From NCBI GenBank assembly GCA_947472965.1, contig CANJEF010000104.1:1-5518 (forward strand): a stretch of 5,518 bases of DNA, in the 5' to 3' direction. The notes beneath the pieces are model-generated. The model saw only the letters and a list, made by a program, of their open reading frames with translations, was not told the origin of the DNA and did no database searches. Positions 1-5,518 of the stretch are shown here, one piece after another; within the stretch, counting starts at the first letter, position 1; every line of letters begins with the position of its first letter. The position numbers and the translations under genes are program-made. Origin of the DNA: Sphingobacteriales bacterium (GTDB taxonomy: Bacteria; Bacteroidota; Bacteroidia; Chitinophagales; Chitinophagaceae).

Positions 1-1032
1 CATTCTGGGAAAATAGACAAAGGGTATTGGGATCCGATGCCTTTGAATTATAGAGTGCAATGGATGGTCAGGAACGAAGATATTTTTATTCTTCGTTGGG
101 GACAGCCCGACTTTATTCGTGAGCATCTACGAACCAATGCTGAAGCATTTGTAAATGGGTATTTTGTAGGATCTGAAGGATATATTCCTGCTCTTGATCT
201 TTCTCACATTGAAAATCAGCACAAGAGATGGGAATATGCATTTCAGAAACAATGGCTTTATTATATGTTATGGGGGCGACTTCTTTACGACGCATCGACG
301 CCTGATGAAGTATTTGCCCAGGCCTTCAAAGACCGTTATCAAGTTAAAGACCCAGCACTTTATCTGCAAGCATATTCCATGGCAAGTAAGATGCCACTAC
401 GTTTAGCCTCTTTTTATGGCGCAACTTGGGATTATACATTGTATTCAGAAGGCTTTCTTGCACCCTTTAGTTCCAATGGAGGTTTGCATGATTCAATATC
501 ATCCTTCATTTCCATCGATGAATTGATTGATCATCCTACCCTGGATCCAGGATTACTCTCAATACGCGCGTTCGTTGAAATGAATAATTCCGGGAAGCCG
601 CTACCTATGGGGAAAACAAGTCCTCTTCAACTTGCTGAACAATCTTACGCAGATGGAATATCAACACTCACATTTGTTAAAAACAAAAGAAGTGAATCCC
701 CAAAAAATGCGGAGGTGGAATGTGAATTGGATGATCTTGAAACGTGGGGTTACATGAGCATGTATTTGGCGAATAAAATTAAAGCAGGAGTTTTTCTACA
801 TACTGCAAGGACATCAGGTGATGCTGCGTCTCGAAAGCAGGCAAAGGATATTCTTAACGAAAATGTAAAAATTTGGGAAAAGATTTCTGTGATAACATCA
901 AGCCATTATAAGGAGATGCCTTATGTAGATGATAATAGTCGCGGAGGAATGGCATATAAAGATGCAAAGATGTTTTCCTGGATGAAATATTTGGAACAGG
1001 TGAAAAGGGATGTGGTTCTTGCTGATCATTAA
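1..1032 (+). CDS. GH67/GH20-superfamily-like putative glycoside hydrolase, C-terminal part (5' end outside window)
   Basis: The frame is open from base 1, so the Met codon at 37 is internal and not the start; 343 residues are visible. Numbering from base 1, residues 24-34 hold R-N-E-D-I-F..R-W-G, which matches residues 429-439 of the GH67-like protein encoded at 4111. The two continue to align to about residue 61 here, with roughly 15 of 39 positions identical by hand alignment. If the paralogy holds, about 400 residues (signal peptide, alpha/beta domain, most of the barrel) lie upstream. Residues 83-115 contain W-x-x-x-M-L-W-G-R-L-L-Y-D followed by a P-D-E-V-F helix, reminiscent of the F-G-R-L-A-W-(N/D)-P segment of GH67 alpha-glucuronidases. 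From about 243 the chain is helical (L-D-D-L-E-T-W-G-Y, then A-N-K-I-K-A), consistent with a helical C-terminal domain. The substrate is unknown. It is the first visible gene of the operon; the next start follows 13 bases after its stop. The coding call is firm and the family call is moderate. Confidence 0.85.
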   Translation, partial: HSGKIDKGYWDPMPLNYRVQWMVRNEDIFILRWGQPDFIREHLRTNAEAFVNGYFVGSEGYIPALDLSHIENQHKRWEYAFQKQWLYYMLWGRLLYDASTPDEVFAQAFKDRYQVKDPALYLQAYSMASKMPLRLASFYGATWDYTLYSEGFLAPFSSNGGLHDSISSFISIDELIDHPTLDPGLLSIRAFVEMNNSGKPLPMGKTSPLQLAEQSYADGISTLTFVKNKRSESPKNAEVECELDDLETWGYMSMYLANKIKAGVFLHTARTSGDAASRKQAKDILNENVKIWEKISVITSSHYKEMPYVDDNSRGGMAYKDAKMFSWMKYLEQVKRDVVLADH

Positions 1033-1045
1033 AAAATAATTAATT

Positions 1046-1114
1046 ATGATAAAAGCGTTGAAGTGTTTTCTAGGGTTTATGATCATGATACAAATTGTCG
1101 GATCGGTTTCCGCT
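1046..1114 (+). other. Sec signal peptide of the GHL6-like protein
   Basis: Codons 1-23 encode a basic N-terminus (K3, K6), a hydrophobic stretch rich in Ile/Met/Phe, and a V-S-A site followed by Gln. The -3 Val and -1 Ala fit signal peptidase I. The only Cys is residue 7, at the start of the hydrophobic core, so it is not a lipobox and a lipoprotein is unlikely. Confidence 0.75.
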
Positions 1115-3184
1115 CAAATCAAACTTGATCTTACCAACGTTGATCCAGGACGTTATGATCAGAGTTGGTGGAATCGAGCACCTTATAGACTTGTTCAAAC
1201 AAATCTTCGCGAGTTTGATGCAACCATGGATGTTGATGCTTACGTTCAATCAATGGTTGATGCATCTGCGAGTATTGTGCTGATCAATGTAGGCGGAATA
1301 GTGGCCAACTATCCAACTGAATTGCCCTTTCAATATCGAAACACTTTTATGAAAGGAGATCTGGTAGGCGATTTGATTAAAGGGCTTCACGCGAAGGGGA
1401 TAAAAGTTATAGGACGTTTTGATTTCAGCAAGATCAACGAGACATTGGCAGCAAAAAAACCTGAATGGTTATATGTTTCCCAAGAAGGTAAAAACGTTAA
1501 TTATAACGGTCAAGTCCATACTTGTATCAATGGCGGTTATCAACAGGAATATGGTAAAGAGATCTTGAAGGAAGCCATAAATAGATATCCACTTGATGGA
1601 GTTTTCTTTAACATGATTGGGTATACTACATCTGATTACAGCGGAAATAACTATGGGATTTGTCAGTGTGGTAATTGTAAAAAAAGATTCAAGGATTCAA
1701 CGGGCTATGAACTTCCAACAAAGTCTGACCCCAATGATATTGTATTTAGAACATATAATGATTTTAAGAAAAAAACCTCCGACAAGCTTTTCAAAGAAAT
1801 AGGTTCACACATCAAGGCGCTCAATCCTAATCTGATGATCAATACGTACGCTGATGCAGGTGTGGATATGATCGCGAGCGAATCGGGCTCTGAGTTAGGT
1901 GAACATTATGAATGGAACTATTCTGCAACTGATAACGTTAAGCGTGTGCTGGGTTCCTATAAAGACAGATCTCCTGGGAATCTATTGATCTATTTTCAAG
2001 CCATCGGGTATCGCCATGTAGGTACATCACCCCATCTGGCTAAAATTTGGATGTTGGAGAACATGCTGAATGGAGCTCCGCTTGGCTTTGTGGTAGTGGG
2101 CACCTTGGTCAATTATGAAGATAGGGTGTTCATCCCAACACTGAATAACCTTTATGGCTTTCACAAGAAGAATGAAAAGTTGTTCACTAATCTGGAAACA
2201 AAAAATAGCATTGCCTTAATAAGAGGATCCAACAGGGAAGAATATCAGGGGATGATAAAGTTGTTGACGGAAGAACATTTTATGTACGACGTGGTAGAGG
2301 CTTCAGTGTTGGGTACAGAAAGAATGCCAAAAGCACTGCAGGACTATGAATTAGTGATTCTTCCGGATATGACATCTATGGACAACAGAATGATTTCCAT
2401 CATTGATGATTATGTGAATAGCGGCGGCAAAATTCTCAGTACAGGAGCTACCTCCACGCGCGATGCGCTTGGAAAGCCCTTGAATAAAATAAGGTTGAAG
2501 TCTCTTGGCGTGAATGAGGATTTTGAGTTATTCTCTAAAGCAAAATCAACGTATTTGAAGATCTATGAAAAAGACAAATCGGCATTTGGAGCTTTGCCTT
2601 TTAAAGATTTTAGTATTATGATGGTCTATTCCGACTTTCTTAAAACAATTCCTTTGCCGAATGCAACCAGCTATATGCGTTTCCTTCCTGCAACTCGTTT
2701 TGGCCCACCGGAAAAAGCATATTTTCTTGAAACTGATATTACAGATTATCCAGGAGCTGTAAAAAATCAATATGGTAAAGGATTGTCGCTGTTCATTCCT
2801 TGGCAGCTAGGCGCGCAGTATTATCAGAAAGCACATTATACCCACAGGTCACTTTTTACTTCTGCGATAACGGAGGTATTAAAAGTAAAGAGAACTGTTT
2901 CTTTCAATACTTCTTCAATGATAGAGTTAACACATTTGGTCAACCGTGATAAGGCTTTCGAGTGGTTTGGAATGATCAATCATTCAGGTCAGGTGGGAGC
3001 TACCTTGGGTCAACCTATTCCGGTATACAATGCAACATTGAGGTTCAGGCCACAGAAGCCGTTGAATGAATTGTTATTGGCTACCAGTGGTAAGAAATTA
3101 CAATGGAAACAGATAGATGGTTTGGTTGAAGTTGTGATACCTAATATTGGTGATTATGAAATGTTAGTTGCACTTTATAAATAA
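1046..3184 (+). CDS. Exported GHL6-like putative glycoside hydrolase with beta-galactosidase-trimerisation-like domain
   Basis: A complete protein of 712 residues. The start at 1046 is chosen because it gives a Sec signal peptide: K3/K6, a hydrophobic core at 8-18, and cleavage after V-S-A23 before Gln24. Residues 27-375 or so look like a TIM barrel of the hypothetical glycosyl hydrolase 6 (GHL6) type. Visible signs are G-I-K-V-I-G-R-F-D (118-126), H158-T-C-I-N-G, L-D184-G-V-F-F-N189-M at a strand end, a C206-x-C208-x-x-C211 cluster followed by K-x-R-F, and S278-E279-S-G-S with W290-N-Y-S-A-T-D-N-V downstream. Residues 386-610 or so look like a flavodoxin/GATase-1-like fold, as in the beta-galactosidase trimerisation domain: I-A-L-I-R-G, Y434-E-L-V-I-L-P-D, then V-N-S-G-G-K-I-L-S-T-G-A. 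Residues 620-712 form a beta-rich tail. It probably hydrolyses or binds a sugar in the periplasm; substrate and catalytic residues are not established. E279, E284 and E287 are candidate acidic residues by position only. Because it is exported, it would act on the same side of the membrane as its GH67-like neighbours. Confidence 0.85.
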   Translation: MIKALKCFLGFMIMIQIVGSVSAQIKLDLTNVDPGRYDQSWWNRAPYRLVQTNLREFDATMDVDAYVQSMVDASASIVLINVGGIVANYPTELPFQYRNTFMKGDLVGDLIKGLHAKGIKVIGRFDFSKINETLAAKKPEWLYVSQEGKNVNYNGQVHTCINGGYQQEYGKEILKEAINRYPLDGVFFNMIGYTTSDYSGNNYGICQCGNCKKRFKDSTGYELPTKSDPNDIVFRTYNDFKKKTSDKLFKEIGSHIKALNPNLMINTYADAGVDMIASESGSELGEHYEWNYSATDNVKRVLGSYKDRSPGNLLIYFQAIGYRHVGTSPHLAKIWMLENMLNGAPLGFVVVGTLVNYEDRVFIPTLNNLYGFHKKNEKLFTNLETKNSIALIRGSNREEYQGMIKLLTEEHFMYDVVEASVLGTERMPKALQDYELVILPDMTSMDNRMISIIDDYVNSGGKILSTGATSTRDALGKPLNKIRLKSLGVNEDFELFSKAKSTYLKIYEKDKSAFGALPFKDFSIMMVYSDFLKTIPLPNATSYMRFLPATRFGPPEKAYFLETDITDYPGAVKNQYGKGLSLFIPWQLGAQYYQKAHYTHRSLFTSAITEVLKVKRTVSFNTSSMIELTHLVNRDKAFEWFGMINHSGQVGATLGQPIPVYNATLRFRPQKPLNELLLATSGKKLQWKQIDGLVEVVIPNIGDYEMLVALYK

Positions 3185-3192
3185 AAACAGCG

Positions 3193-4080
3193 ATGAAAAG
3201 TAAAAAAATAGGTTGGATAGGGACGGGTCTTATGGGGAACCCAATGATTAAACATTTACTGAATGCAGGTTTTAATGTGGGTGTTCACAACCGAACAAAA
3301 CAAAAAGCCCAAGACCTTATCGATCTGGGCTGTACTTGGTATTCTACTCCTGGTCAACTCGCAGCAAATTCTGATATAGTGGTAACAATCATAGGATCAC
3401 CTACAGAGGTTGAGGCTTGTTATTTTGGGAGTGAAGGGATTTTGAATGCGGTCTTGCCCGGTACTATCCTTATAGACATGACTACAACTAAGCCCACATT
3501 ATCAATAAAAATTTCAGAACAAGCAGAACTCAAGCATGTTGAGTTTATTGATGCTCCTGTTTCAGGAGGTCAAGTTGGTGCCATCAACGGCACTTTATCT
3601 GTAATGATTGGAGGTAAGCCTGCTGTTGTGGAATCTGTAAGACCTTTGTTTGAAGCTTTTGCCAAGAATATAGTTCACCAGGGTCCCGCAGGTGCTGGGC
3701 AACACACCAAGATGTGCAATCAAATAACCATTGCAGGAACATTGATCGGAGTTTGTGAAGGGCTTATCTATGGCGTCAAGGCAGGTCTGGATCTAAATAC
3801 TTTATTGGAATCCATCAGCAAAGGTGCTGCAGGATGTTGGAGCCTCGATGTATTGGCTCCGAAAATTGTAAAAGGGGACTATTCACCTGGATTTTCAGTA
3901 GACAATTTTGTAAAAGATTTGACGATTGCGCTGGAAGAGGCAGATACATTCAAGCTTTCATTACCAGGACTGGCACTTGTAAAGCAGTTATATATATCTA
4001 TTCAGGCAATGGGTAAAGGCTCTTGCGGTAATCAGGCTCTTTATCTCGCTTTAGAAAGACTTGCTGATATTAAAAATTAG
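3193..4080 (+). CDS. NAD(P)-dependent beta-hydroxyacid dehydrogenase (GarR/YkwC/GLYR type)
   Basis: A complete cytosolic oxidoreductase of 295 residues, a normal length for the family (about 290-300). The N-terminal Rossmann domain carries G10-T-G12-L-M-G15, then N33-R34-T35 after the second strand; Arg here usually goes with NADP(H) preference. The family substrate loop is D120-A-P-V-S-G-G126 followed by G133-T-L-S-V-M-I-G-G. The catalytic Lys is K173 in G164-P-A-G-A-G169-x-x-x-K-M-C-N176-Q. The helical C-terminal domain has G211-A-A-G-x-W216-S and F239-V-K241-D242-L. All expected active-site residues are present, so it should be active. Family members interconvert a beta-hydroxyacid and its semialdehyde (tartronate semialdehyde/glycerate, 3-hydroxyisobutyrate, 4-hydroxybutyrate); the sequence does not say which. 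It starts 8 bases after the upstream stop, has no signal peptide, and sits between exported hydrolases, which suggests it reduces or oxidises a downstream product of the imported sugar. No specific gene name is justified. Confidence 0.95.
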   Translation: MKSKKIGWIGTGLMGNPMIKHLLNAGFNVGVHNRTKQKAQDLIDLGCTWYSTPGQLAANSDIVVTIIGSPTEVEACYFGSEGILNAVLPGTILIDMTTTKPTLSIKISEQAELKHVEFIDAPVSGGQVGAINGTLSVMIGGKPAVVESVRPLFEAFAKNIVHQGPAGAGQHTKMCNQITIAGTLIGVCEGLIYGVKAGLDLNTLLESISKGAAGCWSLDVLAPKIVKGDYSPGFSVDNFVKDLTIALEEADTFKLSLPGLALVKQLYISIQAMGKGSCGNQALYLALERLADIKN

Positions 4081-4110
4081 GGTTCAAAACGAATTCTTAA
4101 AAACACTAAT
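4081..4110 (+). promoter_or_regulatory. Leader between dehydrogenase and GH67-like gene, no Shine-Dalgarno
   Basis: This is the widest gap in the window, at 30 bases. It is A-rich, with runs of A at 4086-4089 and 4100-4103. It has no GGAGG-like motif, no stem-loop followed by T that would act as a terminator, and no convincing Bacteroidota -7 box (TAnnTTTG). It most likely serves only as an AT-rich translation-initiation region, as is common in Bacteroidota. Confidence 0.4.
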
Positions 4111-4167
4111 ATGAGAAAAATTTTACTTCCTTTTTTGATGGCAATGATCGTCAATGTTGTAATTGGT
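4111..4167 (+). other. Sec signal peptide of the downstream GH67-like protein
   Basis: Codons 1-19 give R2-K3, a hydrophobic core (I-L-L-P-F-L-M-A-M-I-V) and V17-I-G19 before Gln-Gln, a common signal peptidase I site pattern in Bacteroidota. No Cys is present, so this is not a lipoprotein signal. Confidence 0.75.
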
Positions 4168-5518
4168 CAGCAAAAGACAATATATGTCAAGCTGATTAAT
4201 AATGGCAATCAGTTGAACTATGGTGCAGATGCAATAAAAAAAGCGGCAGGTCAAAAGAACTGGGGCTATGCGCAAAGTAATAGTGCATTAAGTGTAGTAG
4301 TAGCATCTGACTCCAAATCAGTAAAATCAATAGCAAAAAATGAAGTGCTGTCATTACCCGATCAGATTCACTGGCAAGGATATCATATTCGGGTAGCTAC
4401 AAAAGCTAAACAAAAAATCATTTATATTTTATCTGCAGATGAAACCGGGGCCATGTATGGTTGTCTTGATATTGCCGAGGCGATTAGGCTGGAAACAGTT
4501 CAACAAATTACGAACTCTGATCATAAACCATTCATGGAAAGAAGGGGAATCAAGTTTAATATTCCACTTGATCTTCGCACACCCAGTTATACCGATCCAA
4601 GTGATGCTTCACAACAGAACATCCCAAATGTTTGGGAAACCGATTTTTGGGTACGCTTCCTTGATCAGATGGTTACCCATCGATACAATGTATTAACATT
4701 GTGGAACCTTCATCCATTCCCTTCCATGGTTAAAGTGCCTGAGTTTCCTGAAGTGGCACTTAATGATGTCTGGAGAACCAAGGAAAAATTGGGTGATGAT
4801 TTCAGCCATAGCGGCTTAAATTATGTTCGCCCTAATATGCTTGCTAATCATGAGGTGGTAAAGAAGATTTCGATTGATCAAAAAATTACTTTTTGGAAAG
4901 ATGTAATGAAGATGGCCAATGATAGGGGAATCGAAGTGTACGTATTTACCTGGAATATTTTTGTCAATGGTGCGGAAGGGAAACATGGTATCGTAAACAA
5001 GCAGGACAACGATACCACTATCCGATATTTTCGCGCTGCGGTAAGAGAAATGGTCAAAACATATCCATTGCTGGCTGGAATTGGTATCACCGCAGGTGAA
5101 TCTATGGATCATAAACTAAAGGGTAAGTACACAAACGAAAATTGGTTGGCAAGCACCTATGGCGAAGGCATCAAAGATGCATTAAAGGAAGACCCTAAAA
5201 GAGATTTTCGCCTCATACACCGTTTTCATCAGACATCATTGGGGGAGATCAAAAATGCTTTTAGCACATACCCGGGAACAATTGACTTGAGTCTAAAGTA
5301 TGCCATTGCGCATATGTATTCTATTCCCAACCCGCCCTTCATCTTGCCTGCTATGCCATTGTTATCCAAAACAACCAAAAGCTGGCTTACAATCCGTAAT
5401 GATGATATCTACAGTTTCCGTTGGGGGAATAATAATTTTGCAAGGCAGTTCATAAAAAGCATTCCAGAGCCGGAAAAAATTGCTGGATATTATATGGGAC
5501 CAGATGGATATTGCTGGG
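4111..5518 (+). CDS. Exported GH67/GH20-superfamily-like putative glycoside hydrolase, N-terminal part (3' end outside window)
   Basis: The gene starts at ATG 4111 and stays open to the window end (469 full codons). The start is supported by a signal peptide (R2-K3, core 4-18, cleavage after G19 before Q20-Q21). Residues 22-135 fit the alpha/beta domain that precedes the barrel in GH67 and GH20: strand I-Y-I-L-S-A-D-E-T-G, then A114-M-Y-G-C-L-D-I-A-E-A-I-R. R144-R-G-I-K-F-N then leads into a TIM barrel. Barrel landmarks are N193-V-L-T-L-W-N, R272-G-I-E-V-Y-V-F-T-W-N282 (like the G-I-K-V-Y-L-S-V-N strand of GH67), A322-G-I-G-I-T-A-G-E330-S (at the place of the GH67 acid Glu in N-S-E-G) and K397-Y-A-I-A-H. 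Residues 429-467 match the paralogue at 1-1032. By that comparison the full protein should be about 750 residues, with about 280-300 beyond the window. It is not a standard alpha-glucuronidase: the R-E-P motif of GH67 is replaced by I-P-N407-P. The substrate is unknown. Confidence 0.85.
   Translation, partial: MRKILLPFLMAMIVNVVIGQQKTIYVKLINNGNQLNYGADAIKKAAGQKNWGYAQSNSALSVVVASDSKSVKSIAKNEVLSLPDQIHWQGYHIRVATKAKQKIIYILSADETGAMYGCLDIAEAIRLETVQQITNSDHKPFMERRGIKFNIPLDLRTPSYTDPSDASQQNIPNVWETDFWVRFLDQMVTHRYNVLTLWNLHPFPSMVKVPEFPEVALNDVWRTKEKLGDDFSHSGLNYVRPNMLANHEVVKKISIDQKITFWKDVMKMANDRGIEVYVFTWNIFVNGAEGKHGIVNKQDNDTTIRYFRAAVREMVKTYPLLAGIGITAGESMDHKLKGKYTNENWLASTYGEGIKDALKEDPKRDFRLIHRFHQTSLGEIKNAFSTYPGTIDLSLKYAIAHMYSIPNPPFILPAMPLLSKTTKSWLTIRNDDIYSFRWGNNNFARQFIKSIPEPEKIAGYYMGPDGYCW

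Larger units (their letters stand above)
1..5518 (+). other. Probable operon: GH67-like, GHL6-like, dehydrogenase, GH67-like
   Basis: Four co-directional genes are separated by 13, 8 and 30 bases, with no terminator hairpin and no clear promoter in any gap. None of the three visible starts has a purine-rich Shine-Dalgarno sequence; the leaders are A/T-rich. Three products are exported or, for the truncated first gene, presumably exported by homology, and one is cytosolic. Both ends of the unit lie outside the window, so transporter, regulator and other pathway genes cannot be judged. Confidence 0.7.

Noticed and set aside
37..39. ATG at 37 as the start of the first gene
   Set aside because: The frame is open and clearly homologous in character back to base 1, there is no signal peptide after this Met, and the paralogue at 4111 has over 400 residues before the matching region.
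1046..1114. Lipoprotein signal in the GHL6-like protein
   Set aside because: The only Cys (residue 7) comes before the hydrophobic core, so there is no lipobox; a V-S-A/Q signal peptidase I site is present instead.
2546..2770. 74-codon reverse-strand open frame
   Set aside because: It is antisense to the GHL6-like gene, with a composition typical of a shadow frame and no recognisable domain.
4081..4110. Possible terminator or internal promoter in the widest gap
   Set aside because: Only a six-base GAATTC palindrome is present, with no GC stem, no T run and no convincing -33/-7 pair.
4439..4696. 85-codon + strand open frame in another frame of the last gene
   Set aside because: It overlaps the alpha/beta domain and barrel start of the GH67-like protein in the wrong frame and has no recognisable motif.
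4816..5112. 98-codon reverse-strand open frame
   Set aside because: It lies wholly inside the GH67-like coding region on the other strand, has no family resemblance or initiation signal, and overlaps strongly coding + strand sequence.

Overview
The window looks like chromosomal DNA from a member of the Bacteroidota (Sphingobacteria, Cytophagia or Chitinophagia-like). The reasons are AT-rich coding sequence, Sec signal peptides ending just before Gln ('SAQ', 'IGQQ'), AT-rich leaders with no Shine-Dalgarno sequence, and protein families typical of Bacteroidota glycan-degradation loci. The phylum call is an inference; nothing in the window fixes the genus.

Layout: four genes, all on the + strand and tightly packed. 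(1) At 1-1032 is the 3' part of a gene for a large GH67/GH20-superfamily-like protein, whose 5' end lies outside the window. (2) At 1046-3184 is a complete 712-residue exported protein: a GHL6-like TIM-barrel putative glycoside hydrolase with a beta-galactosidase-trimerisation/GATase-like second domain. (3) At 3193-4080 is a complete 295-residue cytosolic NAD(P)-dependent beta-hydroxyacid dehydrogenase (GarR/YkwC/GLYR type). (4) At 4111-5518 is the 5' part of a second exported GH67-like protein, running off the window end. The gaps are 13, 8 and 30 bases, with no terminator or clear promoter in them, so the set reads as one operon that extends beyond both ends. No stretch over 30 bases lacks a gene. 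I see no RNA gene, mobile element or CRISPR array.

The proteins of genes 1 and 4 are paralogues. The last 40 or so residues visible in gene 4 align with the first 60 or so visible in gene 1, around a shared R-N-(D/E)-D-I...R-W-G motif. Together the two fragments give a composite picture of one protein of about 750 residues: signal peptide, GH67N/GH20b-like alpha/beta domain, TIM barrel, then a helical C-terminal domain. The cluster therefore encodes two diverged GH67-like proteins on either side of a GHL6-like hydrolase and a sugar-acid-type reductase.

The most economical reading is a catabolic locus for a glycan or glycoside, possibly containing uronic acid. The three exported proteins would process the substrate in the periplasm or at the cell surface, and the dehydrogenase would act on a cytosolic breakdown product. 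The substrate cannot be read from the sequence. The GH67-like proteins appear to lack residues I associate with the catalytic base of true GH67 alpha-glucuronidases, so the locus may have an uncharacterised specificity.
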